Assembly: GCF_042665525.1 (NCBI RefSeq)
Contig: NZ_JBHTCQ010000002.1
Location: forward strand, 682,001 to 746,000
DNA from: Allobogoriella alba
GTDB taxonomy: Bacteria > Actinomycetota > Actinomycetes > Actinomycetales > Actinomycetaceae
Direction of reading: 5' to 3'
Length of the DNA stretch: 64,000 nt
Every line of letters starts with the position of its first letter. Positions within the stretch are counted from its first letter, which is position 1. The translations under genes were made by a program, and so were the position numbers. A model generated the notes under the pieces. The model ran no database searches, was not told the origin of the DNA, and saw only the letters and a program-made list of their open reading frames with translations. Positions 27,562 through 36,304 of the stretch are shown piece after piece.

Positions 27562-28583
27562 GCCTGTACCGGCTGCTGTTCCGAGCCGTTCTGGTCCGAC
27601 TGGACCCGGAACGGGCGCACGTGCTGGCGATGCGGCTCATCCGGGCCGCCGGCGCGGTGCCGGGCCTCTCCGGTGCCGTGCGGGCGGCCCTCGGGCGCCG
27701 CCCCGGGCACCCGGTCACCGTTCGGGGCCTGGCGAGGCCCGTCCCCGGCGTGCTGGGTCTCGCGGCCGGTCTCGACAAGGACGCCGACGCCGTCTCCGGG
27801 CTGGACATGCTCGGATTCGGGTTCGTCGAGGTGGGGACCGTGACCGCGCATCCCCAACCGGGCAACGAACGGCCCCGTCTGTGGCGAGAGCTCGGTCTGC
27901 GTGGGCTGCGCAACCGGATGGGGTTCAACAACGAGGGCGCGGCCGCGGCGGGAAGGCGGCTGCAGGAGCTGCGCCGCACGCGGCACGGCCGCTCGATCGT
28001 CGTCGGGGCGAACATCGGCAAGTCCAAGGTGACGCCGCTGGCCGAGGCCGCCGCCGACTACGAGATCTCGGCGCGGGAGGTGGCGCGCTGGGCCGACTAC
28101 CTCGTGGTCAACGTGTCCTCCCCGAACACGCCGGGCCTGCGAGACCTGCAGGCGGTGGACTCGCTGCGGCCGATCCTGCTGGCTGTGCGGCGGGCCGCGG
28201 GGGAGGCAGCCGGCCGGGACGTCCCGCTGTTCGTGAAGATCGCGCCCGACCTGGCCCCGGAGGACCTCGATCGCGTGGCGGACCTGGTCCTCGAACTCGG
28301 GCTGACCGGGGTGGTGGCCACGAACACGACCATCGACCACGACCTCGGCCCGGGCGGACTGTCCGGCGAGCCGTTGCGGGAGCGGTCGAGGGCGGTCGTG
28401 GCACGGCTGCGCGCACGGCTCGGACCGGACCCGACGATCATCGGCGTCGGCGGGATCACCGACGTGGCCGACGCTCGCGCCATGCTGGACGCAGGCGCGG
28501 ACCTGCTGCAGGCGTACTCGGCGTTCATCTACTGCGGGCCGGCCTGGCCCGGGCGGATGAACCGCGCCCTCGCGCAGCGCTGA
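27558..28583 (+). CDS. pyrD: Quinone-dependent dihydroorotate dehydrogenase (class 2)
   Basis: Fourth step of UMP synthesis: oxidises dihydroorotate to orotate, passing electrons to the quinone pool. The 341-residue protein has the N-terminal membrane-associating helices of class 2 (YRLLFRAVLVRLDPERAH), then GLAAGLDKDADAV, FVEVGTVTAHPQPGN, RMGFNNEG, VVNVSSPNTPGLRDLQ (with the catalytic Ser), VKIAPDL, NTTIDHD and IIGVGGI. Start GTG overlaps the upstream stop. The last 59 bases are overlapped by the convergent HNH gene. Confidence 0.95.
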   Translation: MSLYRLLFRAVLVRLDPERAHVLAMRLIRAAGAVPGLSGAVRAALGRRPGHPVTVRGLARPVPGVLGLAAGLDKDADAVSGLDMLGFGFVEVGTVTAHPQPGNERPRLWRELGLRGLRNRMGFNNEGAAAAGRRLQELRRTRHGRSIVVGANIGKSKVTPLAEAAADYEISAREVARWADYLVVNVSSPNTPGLRDLQAVDSLRPILLAVRRAAGEAAGRDVPLFVKIAPDLAPEDLDRVADLVLELGLTGVVATNTTIDHDLGPGGLSGEPLRERSRAVVARLRARLGPDPTIIGVGGITDVADARAMLDAGADLLQAYSAFIYCGPAWPGRMNRALAQR

Positions 28584-29970
28584 GTCCGGGCGCGCGGGTG
28601 CCTGGTCTCCCGGGCGGTGGTGGAGCCTGGGAGCGGTAGGTGCGTCCTGACGGGGTGCGGGTGAGCACCGAGTGGCGCCCCTCCGGTGGGTCACGGTCGG
28701 TGCGTTGTCGCCAGCCTGGTGCCTGCTTGGCGTGGTTGCAGGCCTCGCACAGGCCCTGGCCGTTGGCCTCGCTGGTGGGTCCGTCGACCTCGCGGGGGAC
28801 CACGTGGTCGAGGTGGCGGATGGGCGCGTCGCAGTACGGCATCCGGCAGATGCCCTGGTCCCGCTGCAGGAGGACATCGGCGAGGGCGCCGTCGAAGCAG
28901 CGTTGCTTCGAGGACATCGCGACGAGTCGTCCGGCCGGGTCGGTGTACAGGCGCCGGACCCATGCACCGGCGCTCTCGCTGAGCGCCTCGGAGAGCAGCA
29001 GTCGCGCGACCTGGGCGGGGACGACCTGGGTCGGCACCCCGGCGGCCGTCACGACGGCGGCCTCGTCGGCGCCACCCAGGAGCGCGGCGTCGGACATGGT
29101 GACGTTCACCGTCACCGGGACCGCGGGCGGACCGGGGTCGCTCGCCGAGCCGGTGTCGGCCGGGTGGTCGGCGGACTCGCCGTCGTGACCGTCCCCGAGC
29201 AATGGCAGCCCCGTCGTGCGCGCGACGAAGAGATCGGCCATGAGCTGGCCGCTGCCGCGCGCGTCACCGTCTCGGCGGATGGCCTCGGCGTCCCGGGTCA
29301 GCGCCGCATAGGCGGCGACGCCCTGCCCGAGCGGCAGCAGGGCGGTGACGTAACACATGGACTCCGGTGCCGGCCGGATGCTGACCCGCCGCTCGGCGGC
29401 GCACCGGGCGGCCCGCTGCACGAGCGGCTCCTGCTTGATCGCGATGGCCGCAGACCTTGCGAGGGCCACGAGCCGGCGCGTCCCGACGCCGTCGAGCTTG
29501 GCCGCGTCCGCGCAGACCTGCTTGTCGACCGCTCGCCTCTGGTCCACCTCGAGGCACACGGTCTCTCGCGCGAGCAGCATCGCCCGCCACTCGCTGAGGG
29601 TTCCGTCGCGGAGGCGGGCGCTCGTGTGGGGCAGGTCAGCCCGGAGGATCCTGGCGAACGCCAGCAGGTTGCGGCCGCGGTGCGTCGACTCGCGGCGTGC
29701 GAGCGCGATCTCGGTGGCCACGCCACGGCCGCGCCGGCGGGCCGGCACGCCGGCGATCCGCTCCTCCTCGCGGCGGGCGCCGTCCAGGTGGACGGAGGCG
29801 TCGGCCTGGACGGCGCTGGCAGTGGCCTTGAGCTGCTCGAGCTCGCCGATCAGGCCGACGAGAGCTCCTGGCTCAGTGGGCAGGCGTCCCTCGGCGAGCC
29901 GGGTACGGACCTGCCGCACCAACTTTTCCGTGAGCTCGGTCTCCTCCGTGAGCTCCGTCGCCGTGGACAT
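28525..29970 (-). CDS. DUF222 / HNH endonuclease domain protein (13E12 type)
   Basis: A 481-residue protein: a long helical DUF222 region (about 1-330) and a C-terminal HNH nuclease motif, ICRMPYCDAPIRHLDHVVP...GLCEACNHAKQ (about 380-425), with two Cys pairs and the His triad. These 13E12-repeat proteins are abundant in actinobacteria, often as dispersed multi-copy genes; their biological role is unproven. TAGTGT (29977-29982) lies six bases before the ATG. The Pro/Arg-rich tail overlaps the 3' end of pyrD by 59 bp, suggesting extension into a neighbour after insertion. Confidence 0.88.
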   Translation of the reverse strand: MSTATELTEETELTEKLVRQVRTRLAEGRLPTEPGALVGLIGELEQLKATASAVQADASVHLDGARREEERIAGVPARRRGRGVATEIALARRESTHRGRNLLAFARILRADLPHTSARLRDGTLSEWRAMLLARETVCLEVDQRRAVDKQVCADAAKLDGVGTRRLVALARSAAIAIKQEPLVQRAARCAAERRVSIRPAPESMCYVTALLPLGQGVAAYAALTRDAEAIRRDGDARGSGQLMADLFVARTTGLPLLGDGHDGESADHPADTGSASDPGPPAVPVTVNVTMSDAALLGGADEAAVVTAAGVPTQVVPAQVARLLLSEALSESAGAWVRRLYTDPAGRLVAMSSKQRCFDGALADVLLQRDQGICRMPYCDAPIRHLDHVVPREVDGPTSEANGQGLCEACNHAKQAPGWRQRTDRDPPEGRHSVLTRTPSGRTYRSQAPPPPGRPGTRAPGLSAARGRGSSARARPARSR

Positions 29971-30060
29971 GCTCGAACACTAGTGCGACCCACTGACATG
30001 GAGGTCAGGGACGAGCCGTGCTGTGGACAGGATGTCCGTGTGCGGGTTCTGTGGACGGCC

Positions 30061-31074
30061 TCAGCTCGGCCGCGTCTGGGGTGCGTTCGCCGCCGTCATG
30101 CCCGGGTCCGCGGCCACCGCGTCGCCGAGCACCTCCTCGATCCGGCTCATCGCGTCCTGCGGGATGCTCACGCCGGACGCCTTGACGTTCTCCGCCACCT
30201 GCTCCGGGCGCGAGGCGCCGATGATCGCCGCCGCGACGTTCTCGTGCTGCAGCACCCAGGCGAGCGCCAGCTGCGCCATCGTGAGGTCCAGGTCCCGAGC
30301 CACCGGCCGCAGCTCCTGCACCCGCTCGAGGATGTCGTCCTTCATCCACCGCTCGATCATCGTCGCGCCGCCCTTGCGGTCCGTGGCGCGGGACCCCGCG
30401 GGGGCCTCCTGGCCGGGCCGGTACTTCCCGGTGAGCACGCCCTGGGCCACCGGGGAGAAGACGATCTGGGAGATCCCGAGCTCCGCGGAGGTCGGGATGA
30501 CCTCGCCCTCGATCACCCGGTAGAGCATCGAGTACTGCGGCTGGTTGGAGATGACCTGGAAGCCGAGCTGCTTCGCGTGGTCGTGCGCGAGCCGGAGCTG
30601 CTCGGCGGTCCACTCGCTCACCCCGATGTACAGCGCCTTGCCCTGCCGTACGACGTCCGCGAAGGCCTGCATCGTCTCCTCGATCGGGGTCTCCGTATCG
30701 AAGCGGTGCGCCTGGTAGACGTCCACGTAGTCCGTCCGCAGCCGCCTCAGGGAGGCGTCGATGGACTCCATGATGTGCTTGCGGGACAGCCCGGAGTCGT
30801 TGTGCCCCTTCGGCCCGGTCGGCCAGTACACCTTCGTGAGGATCTCCAGCGACTCGCGCCGCTCACCGCGCAGCGCCTTGCCGAGCACCTTCTCGGCCTT
30901 GCCGTTCGCGTAGGCGTCCGCGGTGTCGAACGTCGTGATCCCGGCGTCCAGGGCGGCGCGCACGCACGCACCGGCAGTGTCGGCATCGACCTGCGAGCCG
31001 TGGGTGAGCCAGTTGCCGTAGATGATGTCCGAGATCTTCAGGCCCGAACGGCCCAGGTACACGTGATTGACCAT
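30061..31074 (-). CDS. Aldo/keto reductase (AKR, Kv-beta-like)
   Basis: A 337-residue NADPH-dependent oxidoreductase of the AKR superfamily. It has TFDTADAYANGKAEKVLG (catalytic Asp and Tyr), ILTKVYW (Lys), DYVDVYQAHRFD (His), VSEWTAEQL, SNQPQYSMLYR and the C-terminal AAIIGASRPEQV that binds the cofactor phosphate. The PQYSMLYR segment is typical of Kv-channel beta-like and Gpr-type AKRs. Substrate unknown. The ATG at 31074 has TACGAT (31082-31087) seven bases upstream; longer readings are unconserved. Confidence 0.92.
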   Translation of the reverse strand: MVNHVYLGRSGLKISDIIYGNWLTHGSQVDADTAGACVRAALDAGITTFDTADAYANGKAEKVLGKALRGERRESLEILTKVYWPTGPKGHNDSGLSRKHIMESIDASLRRLRTDYVDVYQAHRFDTETPIEETMQAFADVVRQGKALYIGVSEWTAEQLRLAHDHAKQLGFQVISNQPQYSMLYRVIEGEVIPTSAELGISQIVFSPVAQGVLTGKYRPGQEAPAGSRATDRKGGATMIERWMKDDILERVQELRPVARDLDLTMAQLALAWVLQHENVAAAIIGASRPEQVAENVKASGVSIPQDAMSRIEEVLGDAVAADPGMTAANAPQTRPS

Positions 31075-31118
31075 GAGCGTGATCGTACGGGCGCCGGCAA
31101 CGCGGCCCGGACGGCGTC

Positions 31119-31694
31119 TCAGGTGGGGAACTCGCCCCGCTTGACCTGAGGCTTCGGCTGACGCATGCGGCGGAAGTAGAAGGCGCGCGTGAAGGCGTAC
31201 AGCCCGGTCCAGCGCGGGATCTCGTCCTCGTCGAAGGTCTTCCGCAGCCGCCGCTTGAGCAGCTGGACCATGAGGAGCCCGTCGATGATCGATACCAGGA
31301 GCATCCCGTACGTGCCGATGACGATGACGTTCGCTAGGCCTCGATAGGTCCCGACGAACATCATCGCGATGATGAGCAGCAGCGCGATCGGCATGAAGAG
31401 CTCGGCGATGCACCACCGGGCGTCGACGTAGTCGCGGGCGTACCGTCGGGGACGGCCCTTGTCCCGCAACGGCAGGTACCGCTCGTCACCGGTGATCATC
31501 GCCTGGCGCTGCTTCTGCCACAGCTCGTTCCGGCGCTCGCGCGCGATGCGCTTGGCCTCCTTGCGGTCGTTCGGCACCAGGGGACGCTTGTTCCGCGCCT
31601 CGGCCTCGCGCCGCTTCGGCGTGGGGCGGCCCTTGCCGCCCGGGCGCGGCTCGACCTCGGGCTCCTCGACAGGCGTGTTCTTGCGTCCGATCAC
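31119..31694 (-). CDS. DUF3043 membrane protein
   Basis: A 191-residue protein: a charged, Pro/Arg/Lys-rich N-terminal half (GKGRPTPKRREAEARNKRP), KAIARERR-like basic helix, RDYVDARW, then two membrane helices (FMPIALLLIIAMMFVG, VIVIGTYGMLLVSIIDGLLM) and a basic tail. This is the actinobacterial DUF3043 family, of unknown role. The GTG start (VIGRKNTP) has TACTCT (31701-31706) six bases upstream. It is divergent from the M20 peptidase, whose promoter lies within the 42-base gap. Confidence 0.88.
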   Translation of the reverse strand: MIGRKNTPVEEPEVEPRPGGKGRPTPKRREAEARNKRPLVPNDRKEAKRIARERRNELWQKQRQAMITGDERYLPLRDKGRPRRYARDYVDARWCIAELFMPIALLLIIAMMFVGTYRGLANVIVIGTYGMLLVSIIDGLLMVQLLKRRLRKTFDEDEIPRWTGLYAFTRAFYFRRMRQPKPQVKRGEFPT

Positions 31695-31736
31695 CCCAGC
31701 AGAGTAGTCGAGCGCGACGGCGTTAGGCTCGCCGTC

Positions 31737-33095
31737 GTGACGACCGACGACCTCACCCGCCGCACCCGAGACGCCTTCCCGGCGATCCGCGCCGACCTCG
31801 AGAAGCTCGTACGCATCCCGAGCGTCTCCTCCTCCTCGTTCGACCAGACGCACGTCGACGCCTCTGCCGAGGCGGTCGCCGCCCTGCTGCGCGACGCCGG
31901 GATGCCCGAGGTCGAGATCGTCACCGCCACCACGGCCGACGGCGCGACCTCGCGGCCCGCCGTCATCGCCCACCGTCCCGGCCCCGACGGCGCACCGACC
32001 GTCCTGCTCTACGCCCACCACGACGTCCAGCCACCCGGCGCACCGGAGCTGTGGGAGACCGAGCCCTTCGAGCCCACGCTGCGTGGGGACCGGTTGTACG
32101 GGCGCGGCGCCGCCGACGACAAGGCCGGGATCATGGCGCACGTCGGCGCGCTGCGCGTGCTCGGCGACGAGCTCGGCGTCGGCGTCACCGTCTTCGCCGA
32201 GGGCGAGGAGGAGATCGGCTCGCCGACCTTCCGCGACTTCCTGCGGACCTACGCCGACCGGCTTCGCGCCGACGTCATCGTGGTGGCCGACTCCGGCAAC
32301 TGGAAGATCGGCGTGCCGGCCCTCACCACGTCGCTGCGCGGCCTGGTCGACTGCGAGGTCGAGGTCCGCGTCCTGGACCACGCCGTGCACTCCGGCATGT
32401 TCGGCGGGCCGGTCCTCGACGCCGTCACCCTCATGGCCAGGCTGGTGGCCACCCTCCACGACGACCAGGGCGATGTGGCGGTCCGCGGCCTCGTCGGCTC
32501 GGACGCCACCGACGTCGACTATCCCGAGGAGGACCTGCGTGCCGACGCCTCCGTCGTCGACGGGTACCGGCTCGCGGGCACCGGGCCGCTTGCCGCCCGG
32601 CTCTGGCGCAAGCCGGCGATCTCCGTGATCGGCATCGACGCCACCAGCGTCGCGGCGGCGTCCAACACGATCGCGCCGGTGTGCCGGGCGAAGCTGTCCA
32701 TGCGGATCGCGCCCGGTCAGGACCCGGGCGAGGCCGAGCGCCTGCTGCACGAGCACCTGACCGCCCACGCGCCGTTCGGTGCCGCGGTCACCGTCACTCC
32801 GGGCGAGCGCGGCCAGGCCTTCGACGCGACCGAGGACACGCCGCACATGCGCACCGCCCGCTGGGCCTTCACGCAGGCCTGGGGCACGGAGCCGGTCGAC
32901 ATCGGCGTAGGCGGCTCCATCCCGTTCATCGCCGACCTCAAGGAGCTCTTCCCGGACGCCGAGATCCTGGTGACCGGCGTCGAGGACCCCGACTCGCGGG
33001 CGCACAGCGAGAACGAGTCGGTCCACCTCGGCGAGCTGGAGAAGGTCGTGCTCGCCGAGTCCCTGCTCCTCGCACGCCTGGGCGGACGAGCCTGA
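31737..33095 (+). CDS. M20-family dipeptidase
   Basis: A 452-residue metallopeptidase, probably a cytosolic dipeptidase. The two-zinc site is visible: LLYAHHDVQPPG (His), GRGAADDKAG (bridging Asp), FAEGEEEIGSPTF (catalytic and ligand Glu), VVADSGNW and the C-terminal SRAHSENESVHL (His). The inserted lid/dimerisation domain contains HSGMFGGPVLDAV. GTG start with TAGGCT (31724-31729) seven bases upstream; no SD. Confidence 0.93.
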   Translation: MTTDDLTRRTRDAFPAIRADLEKLVRIPSVSSSSFDQTHVDASAEAVAALLRDAGMPEVEIVTATTADGATSRPAVIAHRPGPDGAPTVLLYAHHDVQPPGAPELWETEPFEPTLRGDRLYGRGAADDKAGIMAHVGALRVLGDELGVGVTVFAEGEEEIGSPTFRDFLRTYADRLRADVIVVADSGNWKIGVPALTTSLRGLVDCEVEVRVLDHAVHSGMFGGPVLDAVTLMARLVATLHDDQGDVAVRGLVGSDATDVDYPEEDLRADASVVDGYRLAGTGPLAARLWRKPAISVIGIDATSVAAASNTIAPVCRAKLSMRIAPGQDPGEAERLLHEHLTAHAPFGAAVTVTPGERGQAFDATEDTPHMRTARWAFTQAWGTEPVDIGVGGSIPFIADLKELFPDAEILVTGVEDPDSRAHSENESVHLGELEKVVLAESLLLARLGGRA

Positions 33096-33131
33096 GGCAC
33101 CCGGGAGCCTGCGCGGCCCTCGGGCGCCGGC

Positions 33132-33539
33132 TCAGGAGTCGGTCGGCTCCGGCGAGCCCGACTCCTCCCCGTCGGGTGAGCCGTCCTCGTCGGAGGGCGT
33201 GTCCGAGACCTCGACGTCGAAGTCCACGTGGCCGGTCTCCGGGTCCACGCCCGTGACGGTCGCGGTCACCGGGAACACCGTGTCCGGGTCGTCCTCGGTG
33301 GTCATCTCGCAGGTGGTCTCCGCGCCCCGCTCGGCGGGCAGCTCCTCCTCGCAGGAGACCTCCGGCCGGACGGCGTAGTCCTCTTCGACGGAGTCCGCGA
33401 TCGCCTCGGCGAGGGCGTCCGGCGAGACCGGCTCGACCTCCGGCTCCGCGCCGCACCCGAGCAGCACGAGGACGACGGCGAGTCCGCCGGTCACGGCACC
33501 CGCACGCCGGGCCCAGAGGCTTCCTGTCATGGCACGCAT
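33132..33539 (-). CDS. DUF4333-type lipoprotein
   Basis: A 135-residue predicted lipoprotein: basic N-terminus, hydrophobic helix, and lipobox VLLGC (Cys near residue 29). The mature part has an acidic domain with EDYAVRPEVSCEEELPAERGAETTCEMT, holding a Cys pair about 17 apart, followed by a Ser/Asp/Glu/Pro-rich tail. The Cys spacing and short length fit DUF4333. Function unknown. Start chosen at 33539; the ATG at 33530 is the alternative. CACGAT lies seven bases upstream of 33539. Confidence 0.8.
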   Translation of the reverse strand: MRAMTGSLWARRAGAVTGGLAVVLVLLGCGAEPEVEPVSPDALAEAIADSVEEDYAVRPEVSCEEELPAERGAETTCEMTTEDDPDTVFPVTATVTGVDPETGHVDFDVEVSDTPSDEDGSPDGEESGSPEPTDS

Positions 33540-33581
33540 CGCGCCGATCGTGCCACAAGGAAGGCACGGCATGATGGCCCG

Positions 33582-34709
33582 GTGCACGTCCTCATCGCCC
33601 CGGACCGGTTCTCCGGCCCCCTCAACGCGGTGCAGGCCGCTCGCGCGCTGGCCTCCGGCTGGGCGGAGACCGTCCCGACCGACCGGCTCTCCCTGTTGCC
33701 CATGTCCGACGGCGCCGCGGGCCTGCTCGACGTCGTCATGGCCGCCCGCGGCGGCTCCCTGGTGCCGGTCAGCGCGGACGGCCCGCTCGGCGCACCGACG
33801 GTCGCCGCCGTGCTCCACGTGCCGGGCGACGGGGGAGGCACGGCGTACGTCGAGGCCGACCAGGTCCTCGGCACGCACCTGGTACCCAGGGAACGCGCCC
33901 ACGCTGCGAAGGACGGCAGCTCGGCCGGTCTTGCCGCCCTGCTCGAGGCCGCCGTCGCGACGAACGCCGGCCGCATCGTCGTCGGGCTGCCCACCGTCGC
34001 CGCGACGCACGACGGCGGCCGCGGCCTGCTCGGCGCGCTCGGCGGCGCGACGGCCGCCCGCGAGGTTCTCGCGCGGCGTGACCTGGTCCTCGCCGTCGCG
34101 GACGACCTCCCGCTGCTCGGTCTGCACGGCGCCGGCGCGCTGCTCGGCGAGGACCCCGACGTCGGACCCGCCCTGGCCCAGGAGCTCGAGCGCGACCTCG
34201 GTGCCATGACCGCCGACCTCGAGCGGCAGGCCGGTCCGCCACCGAACCCGGTGCTGCTGTCGGCCGGGACCGAGGAGCGTCACGGCCGGCTGGCGAGCAG
34301 TCCGGGAAGCGGAGCGGGCGGCGGCGTCGCCTTCGCCCTGCGCCTGCTCGGCGCGCGCCCCATGCCCGGCGCCGACGTCGTGGCCGGCGCGGTCGGCCTG
34401 GCCGGTGCCGTGGCGCGGGCGGACCTCGTGCTGACCGGCTCGGCGGTCTTCGACGCCCCGGCCCTCACGCAGTCCGTCGTCGCCACCGTGGCCCGCACCG
34501 CACTGGACCGTGCGCTGCCGGTGGTCGTGGTCGCCGAGGAGATCCGCACCAGCCGCCGTGAGGTCGCGCCGCTCGGCATCTCGGGCACGTATGAGGTGCA
34601 GGACACGTCCCGACTGCGTCCCCGCCTCGCCGCCCCACCGGCGGCCGACCTCGAGACCGCGGTCCGGGCGCGGGCTCGCCGGCTCGCCCGCACCTGGTCG
34701 ACCTCCTGA
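33582..34709 (+). CDS. Glycerate kinase (GK-II type)
   Basis: A 375-residue protein resembling the GarK/GlxK glycerate kinase family: HVLIAPDRFSGPLNAVQAARALASGW at the start, LPMSDGAAGLLD, ATHDGGRGLLGALGG, SGAGGGVAFALRLLGARPMPGA and ADLVLTGSAVFDAP. It phosphorylates glycerate to feed lower glycolysis. Several family positions are altered (AHVLIAPDKFKG is usual; here DRFSG), so activity should be treated as probable. GTG start with CATGAT (33570-33575) six bases upstream; the promoter abuts that of the divergent DUF4333 gene. Confidence 0.85.
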   Translation: MHVLIAPDRFSGPLNAVQAARALASGWAETVPTDRLSLLPMSDGAAGLLDVVMAARGGSLVPVSADGPLGAPTVAAVLHVPGDGGGTAYVEADQVLGTHLVPRERAHAAKDGSSAGLAALLEAAVATNAGRIVVGLPTVAATHDGGRGLLGALGGATAAREVLARRDLVLAVADDLPLLGLHGAGALLGEDPDVGPALAQELERDLGAMTADLERQAGPPPNPVLLSAGTEERHGRLASSPGSGAGGGVAFALRLLGARPMPGADVVAGAVGLAGAVARADLVLTGSAVFDAPALTQSVVATVARTALDRALPVVVVAEEIRTSRREVAPLGISGTYEVQDTSRLRPRLAAPPAADLETAVRARARRLARTWSTS

Positions 34710-34822
34710 TCGGGAACGACGTACCCTGGTGAGGGAACAACGGCGGGCCGTCGGCGTTATCGCTGGTGCAGCCCGCCAGGGCCGGGACCGCCCGGCCGTC
34801 CGACGAGAAGCTGGAGAGTGTC

Positions 34823-35176
34823 ATGAGCGAGACCGCCGAGCAGGTCGCCACCCACGGCGTGGTCCTCACCGACGTCGCCGCGAACAAGGTCCGCACGCTG
34901 CTGGAGCAGGAGGGCCGGGACGACCTGCGCCTCCGCGTCGCCGTGCAGCCCGGTGGTTGCTCCGGCCTCATCTACCAGCTCTACTTCGACGAGCGCTTCC
35001 TCGACGGTGACGCCGTCCGTGAGTTCGAGGGCGTGGAGGTCGTCGTGGACCGGATGAGCGTGCCGTACCTCGACGGCGCGACCATCGACTTCGCGGACAC
35101 CATCGAGAAGCAGGGCTTCACGATCGACAACCCGAACGCCGGCGGGTCCTGCGCCTGCGGCGACTCGTTCCACTGA
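34823..35176 (+). CDS. erpA: Iron-sulfur cluster insertion protein (A-type carrier)
   Basis: A 117-residue HesB/IscA/ErpA-family carrier with its three cluster-binding cysteines: VQPGGCSGLIYQL and the C-terminal GSCACGDSF. It hands Fe-S clusters to client enzymes; candidates here include the Rieske protein QcrA and LipA. The ATG follows GGAGAG; the upstream reading from 34766 is not conserved. A hairpin terminator follows at 35193. Confidence 0.93.
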   Translation: MSETAEQVATHGVVLTDVAANKVRTLLEQEGRDDLRLRVAVQPGGCSGLIYQLYFDERFLDGDAVREFEGVEVVVDRMSVPYLDGATIDFADTIEKQGFTIDNPNAGGSCACGDSFH

Positions 35177-35192
35177 CCGAACCCGCTCACCG

Positions 35193-35223
35193 CGGCCCCG
35201 CGCCGGAGTTCCGGCCGGGGCCG
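35193..35223 (+). terminator. Hairpin after erpA
   Basis: CGGCCCCG, a one-base bulge, GCCGGA, loop GT, TCCGGC, CGGGGCCG: a stem of 14 pairs starting 17 bases after the erpA stop, followed by TCGT. Confidence 0.65.
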
Positions 35224-35264
35224 TCGTGCTGTCCGGCTCCCGCCCACCCCATCCAGGAGACCTC

Positions 35265-36206
35265 GTGCGTACCCGTCTCACCGCCGTGACCGCTCTCGCT
35301 CTCGGTGCCGCCCTCACCCTCGCGGCCTGCGGCGAGGAGGAGCCGGCCGGGGAAGGCACAGGCGAGGAGACGGCCACCGGGACGGCGGAGCTGCCCGACG
35401 TCGAGGGCGGGTTCGGCGAGCCGCCGACCCTCGAGTTCGGACCCGGCCAGGCGCCGGCGGACCTCGAGACCGAGGTCCTGCAGGAGGGTGACGGCGCGGA
35501 GGTCGGCGCCGACGACTTCGTGGTGGCCGACTACCACGGCCAGGTCTGGGACGTGGACGAGCCCTTCGACACCTCGTTCCGGCGGGATGCGCCGTCCGGC
35601 TTCAGCCTCAACGGGGTCGTCCCCGGCTGGAAGCAGGGACTGACCGGCACCCACGTCGGGGACCGCGTCCTGCTCTCCATCCCACCGGACCTGGGCTACG
35701 GCGCCGAGGGCACCCAGGACGGCTCGGTGCCTCCGGACTCGACCCTCGTCTTCGTCGTCGACGTGGTCGACCGGCTCGACCCCGACGTCACCGGCGAGGC
35801 CGATGCCGAGCCGGTCGAGCCCGCGCCGGACCTCCCGGTGACCGTCGAGGGGGACCTCGGCGCGCCGGCCACGATCTCCGTCGACGAGGGCGCCCAGCCA
35901 CCGGCCGAGGTCTCGGCGACGACGGTCGCGACCGGGAGCGGCGCGCCCGTGCAGCCGGGGCGGGCGGCGCTGATCCAGTTCGCGGTGACGAGCTGGGACA
36001 ACGGCCAGCAGCAGAGCACGTGGGAGAGCGACGGCGTGACGTCGGTCACGATCGGACAGGGCAGCCTCTTCGACCAGCTGGCCGACGCTCCTGTCGGCTC
36101 ACGAGTCGTCATCCAGGCCCCGGAGCAGCAGGGGACCGGGCAGACCGGGCCGCAGCCGGCCATCGCCATGGTCGTCGACGTTATCGACGTCATCGAGCCC
36201 CGCTGA
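35265..36206 (+). CDS. FKBP-type peptidyl-prolyl isomerase lipoprotein, tandem FKBP domains
   Basis: A 313-residue exported lipoprotein: hydrophobic signal and lipobox TLAACG (Cys near residue 23). The first FKBP domain (about 75-190) is well formed: VVADYHGQVWD, PFDTSF, VVPGWKQGLTGTHVGDRVLLSIPPDLGYG and STLVFVVDVVD. A linker leads to a second, diverged FKBP-like domain (about 210-310) that keeps the strand pattern (ALIQFAVTSWDNG, GSRVVIQAP, AMVVDVIDV) but lacks most catalytic aromatics. It probably assists folding of exported proteins. GTG start after AGGAGA. Confidence 0.87.
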   Translation: MRTRLTAVTALALGAALTLAACGEEEPAGEGTGEETATGTAELPDVEGGFGEPPTLEFGPGQAPADLETEVLQEGDGAEVGADDFVVADYHGQVWDVDEPFDTSFRRDAPSGFSLNGVVPGWKQGLTGTHVGDRVLLSIPPDLGYGAEGTQDGSVPPDSTLVFVVDVVDRLDPDVTGEADAEPVEPAPDLPVTVEGDLGAPATISVDEGAQPPAEVSATTVATGSGAPVQPGRAALIQFAVTSWDNGQQQSTWESDGVTSVTIGQGSLFDQLADAPVGSRVVIQAPEQQGTGQTGPQPAIAMVVDVIDVIEPR

Positions 36207-36304
36207 GACGTACCGTCAGAAGGTGCCGCGTCGATGGGGCGGAGCATCGGCCGTGGCCACTAAGGTAGGACCCGCACCACCAGCGCGTCGGAAGGTCAGA
36301 ACCC

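Noticed and set aside
28525..29970. HNH gene as part of an insertion sequence or intron
   Set aside because: No terminal inverted repeats, target duplication, transposase or intron core flanks the gene.
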